Origin: Ficedula albicollis
Taxonomy: Eukaryota > Chordata > Aves > Passeriformes > Muscicapidae
Length of the DNA stretch: 64,000 nt
Reading direction: 5' to 3'
Assembly (NCBI RefSeq): GCF_000247815.1
Contig: NC_021673.1
Coordinates: forward strand, 42,860,706-42,924,705
Below the pieces are notes generated by a model. It had not been told where the DNA came from and made no database searches. It saw only the letters and a list, made by a program, of their open reading frames with translations. Below, piece by piece: positions 16,291 through 51,202 of this stretch. Positions within the stretch are counted from its first letter, which is position 1. The number at the start of each line of letters is the position of its first letter. The position numbers were made by a program, and so were the translations under genes.

Positions 16291-17198
16291 AAATCAAAAG
16301 TACTGATGATATTATTAATATCACCATAGTTCATCATTATTTTTCTGAATACTTGGGATATTTCTTTTTCTGTTGCTTCTCCCGCACCCAAGTAACTAAC
16401 TGAAGCATCACTCGAATTTGGAATTCAGAGCTCTTTATTCAATATCTCTGTTGAGTAGAGATCTAAGTTAGCTGCTAAAACCTATGAAGCTATCCATAAG
16501 CTACAGATCTTTAGATTTTAGATTTTGTTAATGAAGGACATCCCAGTCTTTTTTAAACATAAAGGATGGAGACTCAAATTAAGTCCAAAGAGGGACATTA
16601 ATTCAAATCATTCATTAACTTTAAGAATTGCAATAAAAGGTGACATATTTACTGGCTGTAAATTTCATTTTATAGGACATCTTGTTCAGAAACATTTGGT
16701 CTAATGCTTCTTTTGTCTCTATCTTGTCTTTTGCTCTGTCAGTTTGCATACAAAGTCTGTAAACCAATAAAGTCCCCATATGTTTGAACTTCAGCTGCAT
16801 GGGACAGGTTTATTGCCAGAAAACAGCAACTCCCTCTAGTGCCAAAGGCGGTTCCTCCTTTATAGGACACAAAATTATTCTCCTGTGAAAGTCATTCATT
16901 GCTAATTAATGTTGTGATCTTTTTATAAAGTAGCATTCAGAAGTCTTTTTCCTGTTAGTGTGTTTTGTTGTATCTGCTGACACAAGTGTTAACAGGAACT
17001 AAAATTTAATAGAAACAAAAATAACTTCTGTGTTTGCAAATTAGGACACACTCGGACATTGATTTTTTTCCTGAAACATAGGATGTTTAGCTTTGGTTAA
17101 CATACTCAAACTCTATCAGACTGGCCCTAAAAGCTGACTCTCTGCCATCTTTGAATACTGTTTCAGAACCCTGTGGCTTTTACAATTTATGTCAAGTG

Positions 17199-17372
17199 TA
17201 TGATTTCCAAGCAAACAACAACATTGGAACCAGTCACATTTACTCTAGTTGCTAAGTTTGTCCTAGGTGTTGATACTCAGCAGGGTATGATTTCCAAGCA
17301 AACAACAACATTGGAATCAGTCACATTTACTCTAGTTGCTAAATTTGTCCTAGGTGTTGATACTCAGCAGAT
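17199..17372. repeat. Two tandem copies of an 87-bp unit
   Basis: Positions 17199-17285 are repeated at 17286-17372 with two base differences in the aligned core (AACCAG/AATCAG and AAGTTTG/AAATTTG). The unit is a multiple of three and both copies stay open in one plus-strand frame, but nothing else suggests coding. Similar two-copy repeats occur elsewhere in the window. Confidence 0.95.
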
Positions 17373-19983
17373 TAACATGCATGGAATCTACCACGGAATA
17401 AGAAAGCAGAAAGTTGCAAGCCTTGTGGGAGTTTTCATCCTCTGAAGATAAGATAAATAAAAGTCCTATGCCCTTGAGTTACAAACTAGCTGCTGCAGAT
17501 CAGTTCCACTCGGGGCATTCCATGCTGGCTTGGTGTGCTGATAACCGAGTTTGAATGCTGCTGGTACTGTTAGACCGCACATAATGGATACAAAGGTTAC
17601 TGGAGTTGTCACACTCAAGGCAGAGAAGCTTTGTGTACATTAGGATTGCACAGCTTGCTTTGTTTTTCGCGGCACAGCAATGGAACAGCATGAAACTAAG
17701 TGATAAAGGCAAAAAAACAGCTCAGTGCTGGGAAGAAATAAGGTTACACCTAATTAAGGGTGACCAGAGGCAGCAGGGAAGCTGTCCTGCCTCCATCACA
17801 AAGGGGGGACTAGCATGCAAAGCTACATCTGCCCTCCATCCTTCCATAGGTTGCATGAGTGGAAAAGAATAGGAGGTGGGGCTTATAGGAAAGATCTCAT
17901 TAAAAACTCCCATTACAACGATCCAAAATTAGATAATAACCCAATGTCCAAAACCATGTGGTTTTAAACCTTTACAGGGTCACTTACCATGACCTACTAT
18001 ACAGAAAAAAGATGAATGCAGGAAACAAGCAGCTGCTCAGCTGGTTTTGGGTCAGAAGCTGAGGTACAAGCTGTCCTTCTCGTAGTGTATGTGGTGGCCA
18101 CTTACAAAGCAGACAAGCACAGGGCAATATTCATGCCCTGTGCAGACCAAGAGCAGCAAGGTTTGTATCTGTATGCTGCAGTGTGGCAGAGTTCTGTACA
18201 GTGAACTAGCTAAATAGCACAAAGTCTGCATTCAGAGCATTAGGATCTCTACAGAGCAAATAGAAGGGATGCAGACAGTGGAGCCAAGAAATGACATGTC
18301 TATCCCAGTGCAAGTGCCAAGTGCAATTTAGCTTTTTTACTCCTGCAGCCTATATTTTTTTTACCCTGGCCTCACTGACACCCTGTGAGTCCCACATAGT
18401 AGAACTACTGCAGGCTGTTTGGCTTTACACAACTGACAGTCCATAACCTGGTGTTCATCAGCCATCTTGGCAGTCAGCTCAAAGGCTCACAAACTTCTTT
18501 CCTGCCATAAAAAACCACCCACTATGAGAAGGTTACCTGAGATTTAACCAAATAATCAGTCAGACTGCCCAGGTGGAGCCATGGGATAAGGTGATCCTCT
18601 TAAGCCTCCCAAGAATCTCTTAAGGCTATTGAAAATAGATTTCAATATCCATTAGGTATTTTGTGGCTAACAAAACACCAGCTGGTGTAGTTGCTGGAGT
18701 TTTTATATCTTACATTAATAGTTAGCAAGCTGCTTTTGACTAAATACTATATACAACAGTATTGATATATATACACCTAGTTTATTTTCAATTTAATCTC
18801 ACATAATCATAATATAAGGGAATAAGACGGTATTTTCACTTCCATTCTTAAATAATTTTGTAATCAGGAATAATTTGTGCTTTTTACATACCTTCCTTGC
18901 ATGAATGAATCATGTACTCACTGTTACTTCATACGGCCTTAGTCCCTAATCCTGCATAATTTTACTCAAATAAACTCGCTCTGTGGTTCCTTAAACAAAT
19001 TAAGTCAGTTAGAGATACAAATAAACTGCCTTTCTGTGCAGTTGATCTTTGTCCTGTTGGTAGTCTCACTCCTCCTCTCAGTGATGCAGGATCAGCACAG
19101 GTGCACCCACATAGCAGCAAGGGCTGGGCTGAAATGCAGCTCCTGAGACAACGGGTGGAATGTGCATGGATGGAAATGTGTATCCTAGTCCTATCTGAGG
19201 CTTCTCACAATTGTCTCCTGACCTAGCTGTTTACAGAGCAGCCTGATCCAACATTACACAGCTTTGCCACACTATAGTTACGTGTTAGCAAGGGCAGCCA
19301 AAGCCTGGGAGATGAGGAAGATGTTCTAGAGAAGGCTCATGGAAAATGATGGTTACAGATTGGTCAAGATAACTAGATCCTGTGGGCCCACTGAGGGCCC
19401 TGACAGCAGCTGAGTTAAAATGTTCTGTAAAGACTTTTCTAGCTACTCATATCCATTTAAAAATTGAGTACCCTTCTTGTATTTTTGTCTCCTTGCTACA
19501 TCAAATATTCACCAGTCCATGCACACCGAAGCTGTCATTTTGCTTAAAATTAACCAAATTACTTTCTGATTTTAGTACTGTACATTGACTGTTTCACAGT
19601 GAATTCCTATTATTTATTGTTGCACAGTGTTTACATGATGAAAAACACATTCCATGGTTCTCAGTCCAGTTTCTCTTGACAGACACGACAGTTCACTAAT
19701 TTGCTCCAAAAAATGACAATGGCATGTAACCAAATTTGAATGCAAAAAAATAAAGAGAAAAGAAAATCAATTTTGAAACCACATACAATTTCACATAGTC
19801 TAGGTCAATAAAAGCTATTTAGCAGTAACAAACCGACTTTCAGAGACAGCTATTGAGAGCATCAGCTAAGCATATTATTGACTAGCAGGGTCTGCTGGGC
19901 ACAATTACTTCTAAAAAAATCAGTCAATACATCTTCCTACAATAACTATATCTGAAAGTTCTCCTCAGGCTGCATAAATCTGA

Positions 19984-20004
19984 ATATATATATATAATAT
20001 ATAT
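19984..20004. repeat. AT microsatellite
   Basis: A short (TA)n tract with one phase break, about 21 bp. Confidence 0.85.
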
Positions 20005-23000
20005 GAAGAGAAATGAGGACATATAAAACTCAACATTCCCTATGTTAATGGAAATGGCTTTATTGTTTCAATCCTTATTTTGGAAGTTCCAAACTTCATG
20101 TCTTGTGTTACTAAAAATTTGGGAAGAAACGGTACTGTCTTTTCAGAAAGCTGGAAGTCTAGTTGCATGCCAGTTAAAATTCATTTGAGATGCACTAATA
20201 GTCATGGGAGCACAGTAGAGAGAGATTCTATGCGATCTGTCCTGATTCCAGATCATTGGACAGCACATCAGATTCCATTACGGCTGAGGGAACTGAGCAG
20301 TCAGTTAGCCGTGCTTCCCATCTTGTGAATGTCACTGACATACATGAACTTATGATTCCATAACTCAACTGACCAGTCAGACACTTTCCATCTTGACCAG
20401 CCAGAAGTAGTTTTCACTTCAAACCCAGATACTTCTTTACTCTCAGATCCTTCACTGCAACAATGTGCTGGTGCCAAGTGTCCCTCCAGAGCTGCCCAGT
20501 CAGCATGATGATAGGGCACAGCACTGTGCTTAGCAATCCAAGAAATCAGTAGCAGTTAATCCTGACTACTGCTTGTTAGGAGCTTGAAAGCCCACTTAGA
20601 ACTCTCTTACATTAGAATTTGGAGGCAATGATGCCAGTGAATGTGCAGCAGATCTGCCGCCATCTCTGGCATCACAGCCAGCAACAAAGAAGTAAAAAAC
20701 TTCCACTCAAGTTAAAGCAGAGTTTTCCCATTTGCAACATTCTATGGTTAATGTTGAAGACAGATGAGAAGAATTATACTACATGGACATTAGCCAGTGC
20801 AGTTTACCTAAACAACCAGATTTTAGTTAATTCAGCTTTTTTCCTCCCTCAATAATCCCTTTGCAGTCAGCGGACAACAGGTTAAAATAAAAAAAAAAGC
20901 CACATGATTTAAACCTTTTTGACTAATACAATAAATAATTTCAATTCACTCATCTTAAATCTCATTTACACACTATACATAGCTGACAATAGCTCTGTGC
21001 AGCTACAGGAACACAGTTCCATGGATTGAGGCTGCACAGTAGTGGGAGGCTCATTTTAGAGTTTTGTAAGAGATCCTCTCACTGCACTATCTGGAAGGCA
21101 GAGAAACTACTGAGCACAGAGCAGAATCCAATGACGAGAGCAGGACATAGCTGGAATAAGCACCAGAGTAGAGGCACTAATTAATCTCTAGCAGCTGTAA
21201 GGGTCACATCAGAGATGCTGATCTATGCATTGCAAATTTAAGGCTTTATTAAAGCTGACTGTTAAACAGCAGGGAACTAGACCTATATTCCTACATCATC
21301 ATTCCTACACCATTTTCCTAGCTTCCAAAGACAAAGCTTGTTATTGTGTGCTTTGCTGAGGAAAGCTTAGAAGGAAAGCATTCTCTGCATGCCATCGAGT
21401 GGTTCAGTGAGAAAGGTGAGATGAAGGCTAGTTCAATTTCAAGAGGAATGGAAGACAGAAAAGAAAGGAATGATTTGAGGTCATCTGCTCTTCAAAGAAC
21501 AAGGGAAAAATCCACATCTCTAGAGCAAAACTTGCCTCTATTTTTTGTTTTGTAAGGAATAGACTTCAATGCTGTTTATATTTAGTACAGAGCAATGACA
21601 AGAAAATCTTCTAAAAATAATTCTCCACTGCCTAATGATTGTAGGCAAGAAAGTTTCCTGGCAGACACCCGCATTCGCAAAGATCATTTTTGTGTATTGC
21701 CCTCAGCCCACATAATTCTGTCTCCATTTTATGTTTAGACTCTGTATTCCAGAATACAAATCCAATAGCACTAAATTGCTTAGTCAGATATTTGACTTCC
21801 TGCTATGGGCTGAGACAGTAGTTCAACAGTTTAAGTTAGAAAAACAGAGAAACACAGCTGATTCTCCTTTCTGATTTTCTGCATGGACAGCACAAATGAC
21901 GTTTGTATTAGCACGAGGTGGGGAAAGAAAGTGCAGAAAGGCAAACGGGCAATTGAGGGAGGATGACCGTTTTACTGACACAAAATGTTTATCATGCTAT
22001 GACCTTAATTAATAAAGATATTACACAGAAGTTTAATGGAATAACTTGCAACAAATTACCTGAAAGAAGTTGTGCAGGCAGAGGAAAAACCAGTACCACT
22101 ATAACATGTAAGATACAGACAGAAGGTCTTTATGAAGCTAAATCAGATATTTCTTTCCCAGATTTCTCCTTATTTATTAAGCTTTGTAATCTATGCTTGA
22201 CCTAGGTTCACAGGTAGATTAAAATGGTTTGTGTTTTGCAAGGTATGCCAAAATGCAATATGATAGAGCTGCAAACGTTCTTTCTTCTTTGAGAATAGAA
22301 GTGTAATGTGCTTGGAAGATTGACTTATTTCAAAGGCGCTTGCATGAGGTGGGTAGTTCCCTAAACATAAAGTAAGCACCTTTCCCTCAATGTAAGGAAA
22401 AGCAAAATAGCTTTTAACGCAAAATCACTTTTCTTTCCTCATTAACTTTTTATCCTCAAAAATGCAGATTCGTCAGTCAAAATAGAACAAGACTGGAAAG
22501 AGAAACTTTTAAATAAAGTTGCAGAGACCTGGCAAAATAAGTACAGATAAGAAGTGGGAAAACAGGTTATGTGAGGAAAGGATGAATAGGGAGTGGATGT
22601 GAAGGGGAGGGAAGGTAAAATGTTTGTGCTTCTTAGAATTTCCTGGCCTTCATGTACACTTCTTTTTGCAGGACTTCAAAGTTACCCAGCAGTCACTGGG
22701 AATAAAATCCCAAAAGCTAAAAGTCAAACCTAACTCCTCATCCTATACACCTTCAAAAGAGCCAAAGACTGAGACTTTCTTAATTCTATTATTCAGTTAT
22801 GTCTATGTTTGTTTAATTTAGGCAGGACCTCATCCTCAAGTCTGTATTTGAGATGCTTTAGAAACTGAGATGTCTTAAGAAAGTATTAATTATTATATCT
22901 TAATCTGCTTCCCCTTGAGGTCACCTACTCAGAGAGACTGAGCTACACTGCCTAATCCATATCCATAGACAGGAGTTTACAGCACTAAAGGAGTCACAGA

Positions 23001-24777
23001 ATTTTATAAGTCCCACACTCTCACAACAGAGTAAAAGAAATTCCTAGGAAATCACCAGAATTTAGAGTGGCTCGAAATGTTTTTCAAGATGCTTAAATGT
23101 TCTGGTGAAATAATTATCCAATTACATATAACTCAGATTCTTATCTTTTGTGCAGAACACTAAGAATAAACTAAAAGAAAACTGCTATTTAAATAATTTA
23201 ATTATATCCTAAGAAAACATTTTTTTTATAATACATTCAGCAAGAAACCCAGCCTATTAAATGGAAAATTTCCAAGTATGTTATCAGGACCTTTTTTCAG
23301 AAACTTGCAATTGAAGCAAAACATTTTCTATTACTGTACCTCTTCTGTATTTTGAAGTTGCCAGATGTTTCTGCTGTGTACAGGACTCTGTGGCTGTAGA
23401 TTAGCACTGATGAATCTTATTATTTCTGGGTACTGAGTCTTGAAAGAAGCTTGTCAGGTTTCAATAAATGCTTGGATTGTCAGGCAAATAAAGAACTCCT
23501 GAGAAAAAGAGGAACAGGCATCCCAGCAATAGCTAGAACAGCTAGAATAGATCAATACATTAAGCTGTAAGCACAGTGACTCTGCCTGTAAGTAGTCTAG
23601 AACATGCAACTAGAGAGTATCAGAGATTTACGCTGTCCTTTCATGAGCCGCCTTTTTTCTTCGTAATGATGCTCAATCCATGCTGTCTTTTTCATCACTG
23701 TGTGTGAAGTCAAATGAAGCACTGAAGAAAATAAATCTATGGCTATTGACACTAGACCTACAAACCACTTAGATGCAAAGGAAAACTAAAAACAATTACA
23801 GTGATATCATTGTGTATCACTTTCTCCCCCGTCCAAAATGCGTTTTTTAGGTTAACAAACTTCCTTCCTTTTTTTTTTTTCTGTATTGGAATTACGGAAT
23901 TATGACATTATGGGTACCAAACTAGCTGCTTTCTGATATGCACTAAATAAAGTTAATATTGACTTTGTATTTCGGGGTGTTGACAGATCAAATCTGTCAA
24001 ATCTTAGTGGTGGCTTAAGAAGCCCAGTTGCCTGCTTCACCTGTCAGAGGAGCTCATACTGTTGCCATAGCAAGGCTGGCATAAGGGAACATGTGCTCCT
24101 ACTGCTGCTGCTTCCGTACAAAGTCCAGAATCTGAAGGTCTTAAAACCCATAATTCAGGCAAACAGTTGTTTGACTTATCTATATCTTAGCTGGCTCTTA
24201 TCAAAGAGACAGCTTTCTGTCACTTCCCTATGGCTGGTTGCTCTACAAGGCTTAGGAGAATGGCGTATGGAATGTGAGTATCTGTGACTTCAATTCTTTG
24301 ATTATACTTGGACTGTCACAGTTACAGCATCAGGATGTGCTTTTTTATGAAAGAAACTGCAAGTCTAATTTCCCTGAGATTACCTTTCAGATTGCCTTTG
24401 CTCCTGATCCTTCTCATTAGCAATTTAAGATGAGATGTCAGACCCCGAACTCAAGCCACTGACATGTAATTTCTTCTGCCAACCTTGAGAAAAAGATTAA
24501 AATCTCCAGCTGGGGTCAGTTTGGCCCGCTAGGATAAGAGGACAATACCTTCAGTCAGTACAGCTAGATTGCCTGAACACAGCTGTCTGAGTCTGCAGAC
24601 AAAGCATAAAATAAAATATTGTATTCTTGCTAACACGAATTACCAGGCAGTACTTGCTTTAACAGTAGAAAGATTCTTGCTCTTTCTTCTCCATTTTCTA
24701 CAATGCTTTTATTTAAAGGATTGGGCATTTCTTACTTCAAAAGCAGTTTAAATTAATCAGCCCTAAATTCATCAGGC

Positions 24778-24845
24778 AGTTGGATTATATGATTGTTGTA
24801 GTTCTCTTCCAACTGAAATAGTCTATTTTACTTTTTCTATTCTAA
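24778..24845 (+). mobile_element. Old CR1 3' tail fragment
   Basis: The stretch 'AGTTGGATTATATGATTGTT' followed by 'AGTTCTCTTCCAACTGAAAT' and a loose (TCTAT/TTCTA) tail matches the 3' end of older CR1 subfamilies on the plus strand. It is short and diverged, so confidence is moderate. Confidence 0.6.
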
Positions 24846-25884
24846 AATTTAAAGTGGTATGGTAGACCTGCATAATGTACTTCTGCAATGCATCTGAGGA
24901 TTCTTCAAGATGAATATCTGTTTATATCTTGGATTTTTTTCAAGTTTGTGTAAACTTGATCTAAGTAGAATGCAGTTTAGTTCATTCTGTATATGTATCT
25001 TAAATTTCAGGTTGCAGGTTAGCAGTGAGACACTGGCAGTCCTATATAAAATACAGAAGTACACACACAGCCTCACAATATGCTGCAGACTGATGGATCA
25101 TAGCTTTCTAGACTGTTGAAGAACTGTCAGCCTTTTGAGAAAATCTATAGAAATTATAATTTATCTGTATTTTTATATGACATTAAGCCTAATAAAAACT
25201 TTAACATTTCTGTCCAGACTGTCAAAATGATCCTGAAGTGCTCATATTCAGGATGTACATTTTGCATAATATTCAGTTCCCTGAATTTCATTAGGAATTT
25301 AGATTCCAGCCACTTACTACTCAATTTTATAGGACTACCCCTCCCCAGTGCCTCAAAACCTAGGCCAGATATTATTAACCCTGGTCTCTGAATGCCTAAA
25401 GCAAGCATAAGCAAAACATTCTCTCACTGGGCTCAAACAATGAGATGAGGGCTTTCTCCACATTAGGTATAGATAAATAAAGACACTAGTGCAAGAAGAT
25501 TGGATTTAGGTATGCTGGTTTTGGTTGTTGTTTTGGGTTTTTTTCCCCATCTGTTATAGTTTAATTTGATAGCAAACTTGCAGTGAAGCAAATGGAGTAA
25601 ATGAAAACCCTGCTTTTAAACTGAAAGGAAAACACTGGTAACAGCTCACACTGCTTCAGCTATGATGACCCAAAAGGCAACAGTTGATCCAGCTTTTTTT
25701 CTTATATAGCCTCTAACTGAAAGAGCATTTCATTGACAGCTAACACCTATAGCAAGCCACTTGGAAGAGGTACAAGCAAAAAAATGCACTGTAATGAAAA
25801 GCTCTAAAGGGTGTTGTCTTGATACATGGTGGATTTTAATAAAGAGAGGGGGGCACTATCCTGGGCACAGGGACAAGGGCATTG
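24846..25884. other. intergenic, no gene seen
   Basis: AT-rich sequence between two CR1 fragments. It contains only short overlapping open frames without support. Confidence 0.55.
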
Positions 25885-26228
25885 TCATAGAATCATAGAA
25901 TAGGCTGAGTTGGAAGGTACCCACAAAGTCCAGCTCCTGGCCCTGCACAGGACAGCCCCAAGAATCACACCAATGTTCTTTGTCCAAATGCTTCTTGAAC
26001 TCTGGTAGGCTTGGTGCTGTGACCACTTCCCTGGGAAGCCTGTTCCAATGCCCAACAACTCTCTAGGTGAAGAACCTCTTCCTAATATCCAACCTAACCC
26101 CCCACCCCAGCTTCCTGCTGTTTCCTTGGACCCTATCACTGGTCATCAGAGAAAAGAGATGAATGCTTGCCCCTCTAGTTCCCTGAGGAAGTAGCAGACC
26201 ATGACGAGATCATGCCTCAGTCTTTCCT
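25885..26228 (-). mobile_element. CR1 LINE, 3' part, minus strand
   Basis: The plus strand begins with TCATAGAATCATAGAAT, the reverse complement of the CR1 tail. It continues with 'GAGTTGGAAGGTACCCACAA' and the typical inner blocks 'TTCCCTGGGAAGCCTGTTCC' and 'GTGAAGAACCTCTTCCTAAT'. The copy runs about 340 bp and is 5' truncated near 26228. It is well preserved, suggesting a younger insertion than the L3-like relic. Confidence 0.94.
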
Positions 26229-26398
26229 TGATAATTTATTATTAAACACAGTAAAAGTGTCAGTAGAAATATACATTCATGGAAAAGTGTATCACAGATG
26301 ACTCACACTCATCTATCAGACCAACAACTCATCCACCATTTCCCCCCAGAGAAGCATGTGGGACAGAGAACAATATGATTTTGGCTGAAGGCTGAGGG

Positions 26399-26978
26399 CA
26401 AAGGAGTATTTGAAAACACTTATATTTCTGTTTTTAAGATCCCTCTAGACCTAACCTGCTTTATTACGTGATAAATCGGTTCCTCCACACCTGGGAACCT
26501 TCACAGACTTACTCCAAAGCTATAGAGCACTAGGAAAGAGCAGAAATTTTGTTGTTACTGAATTATGTGACTGAAATGTATAGCACTAGTTCAGCAGACA
26601 GTGGTGACGATGAGGAAGGTGTGGGAGTATATTAGAAGAGGCTTGGGGATATGAGTGTTTTCTCTCATTGACAACAAGGAATGTCTTCAAAGAGAATGAT
26701 TCTTCTGTGCTCAGCAGTGGTGAGGCCATACCCCGAGCGCTGTGTCCAGTTCTGGGCTGGCAAAGGAGTATTTGAAAACACTTATATTTCTGTTTTTAAG
26801 ATCCCTCTAGACCTAACCTGCTTTATTACGTGATAAATCGGTTCCTCCACACCTGGGAACCTTCACAGACTTACTCCAAAGCTATAGAGCACTAGGAAAG
26901 AGCAGAAATTTTGTTGTTACTGAATTATGTGACTGAAATGTATAGCACTAGTTCAGCAGACAGTGGTGACGATGAGGA
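26399..26978. repeat. Direct duplication, about 218 bp copies 362 bp apart
   Basis: The segment 26399-26616 recurs at 26761-26978 with no difference that I can see. After copy 1 come 82 unrelated bases and then a CR1 fragment (26699-26759); after copy 2 comes directly a diverged version of the same CR1 stretch that continues into the longer CR1 to 27522. The order is A-B-C-A-C', so one copy lacks segment B. Confidence 0.93.
26699..26759 (+). mobile_element. CR1 fragment (partial duplicate)
   Basis: 'GGTGAGGCCATACCCCGAGC' and 'GCTGTGTCCAGTTCTGGGCT' match the CR1 sequence that reappears at 27000-27040. The fragment stops where the duplicated unique segment restarts. Confidence 0.85.
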
Positions 26979-27522
26979 TTCTTCCCCTGCACTCGGCACT
27001 GGTGAGGCCATACCCCGAGCGCTGTGTCCAGTTCTGGGCTCTCAGTTCAGGAAGGACATGGAGGGGCTGGAGTGAGTCCCGAGAAGGGCAGCAGAGCTGC
27101 TGAAGGGTCTGGAGCACGAGTCCTGTGAGGAGGGGCTGAGGGAGCTGGGGGTGTTTAGCCTGGAGAAAAGGAGACTCAGGGGAGACCTTATTGATATCTG
27201 GAACTGCCTGAAAGGAGGGCGTAGCCAGGTGGGGCCCAGCCTCTTCTCCCAAGTAACAAGCAACAGGACAGGGGGACACAGTCTTAAGCTGTGCCAGGTG
27301 AGGTTCAGGTTGGACATGAGGAGGAATTTCTTCACAGAAAGGGTGATTAGATATTGGAATGGACTGTCCGGAGAGGTGGTAGAGTCACCGTCCCTGGAGG
27401 TGTTTAAGGAAAGACAAGCCGTGCCACTCAGTGCCATGCTCGAGTTGTGGTGTTCGGCCATAGGTTGGACTCGATGCTCTCACAGCCTTTCTGAACCTAA
27501 ATTATTCTGTGGCTCTGTGATA
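26979..27522 (+). mobile_element. CR1 LINE, 3' end of ORF2 and tail, abutting GPD1L promoter
   Basis: A plus-strand CR1 copy of about 540 bp. Recognisable blocks are the 'AGAAGGGCAGCAGAGCTGCT' region, 'GAGGAATTTCTTCACAGAAA', 'CCACTCAGTGCCATGCTCGA' and 'GGTTGGACTCGATGCTCTCA', ending in a degenerate ATTATTCTGTGGCTCTGTGATA tail. A partial reverse transcriptase frame stays open from about 27151 and runs out into the CpG island; it is not a host gene. The tail ends about 85 bp before a ZNF143-like site. Confidence 0.93.
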
Positions 27523-27606
27523 CGGCACATGCCCCCGGGACTGCCTGCTTTGCTGGAGGGCCCCGTTTACCCGCGTTCTGCGCGGAGCCGGCGGGCGGGG
27601 TGCGGG

Positions 27607-27618
27607 ACTACAGTTCCC
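27607..27618 (+). promoter_or_regulatory. ZNF143/THAP11-type motif (ACTACAGTTCCC)
   Basis: ACTACAGTTCCCGTCACGCC closely resembles the long SBS motif bound by ZNF143 and THAP11/HCFC1 at many CpG-island promoters (ACTACA followed by a TTCCC core). It lies about 187 bp upstream of the GPD1L start codon, the usual promoter-proximal distance. Binding is inferred from the motif only. Confidence 0.6.
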
Positions 27619-27699
27619 GTCACGCCGCAGGGGCGGAGGGGGAGCGGGCGATGCCCTGACGGCGGAGGCGGGAGCGGCAGCGGGGGGCGGTCGCCTCAC

Positions 27700-27726
27700 G
27701 GAGCTCTTAGCCGCGGCCGCTGTGGC

Positions 27727-27759
<33 letters not shown>

Positions 27760-27786
27760 AGCTCTTAGCCGCGGCCGCTGTGGCGG
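27700..27786. repeat. 29-bp direct repeat flanking a 29-base poly-C run
   Basis: GGAGCTCTTAGCCGCGGCCG and the next nine bases (27700-27728) are repeated exactly at 27758-27786, with 29 cytosines between. A real sequence would probably contain this block once; the poly-C plus duplicate looks like a failed join in the GPD1L 5' UTR. Confidence 0.9.
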
Positions 27787-27804
27787 GGCGCGGGCGGCGC
27801 TGCC

Positions 27805-51202
<23,398 letters not shown>

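Larger units (their letters stand above)
16291..24777. other. intergenic, no gene seen
   Basis: About 8.5 kb without a supportable gene. It contains an 87-bp tandem duplication (17199-17372), an AT dinucleotide-rich tract (19984-20004) and a T-rich tract near 23870. The remaining open frames are short and unsupported. Confidence 0.55.

Noticed and set aside
17173..17445. Plus-strand frame encoding two 29-residue repeats
   Set aside because: The frame follows from an 87-bp tandem duplication that happens to be a multiple of three. No homology, splice signals or flanking exons are visible.
27042..27461. 139- and 108-codon minus-strand frames
   Set aside because: They are antisense shadows of the CR1 copy.
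27151..27768. 205-codon plus-strand frame upstream of GPD1L
   Set aside because: The first two thirds is CR1 reverse transcriptase remnant and the rest is CpG-island 5' sequence. It is not a gene.
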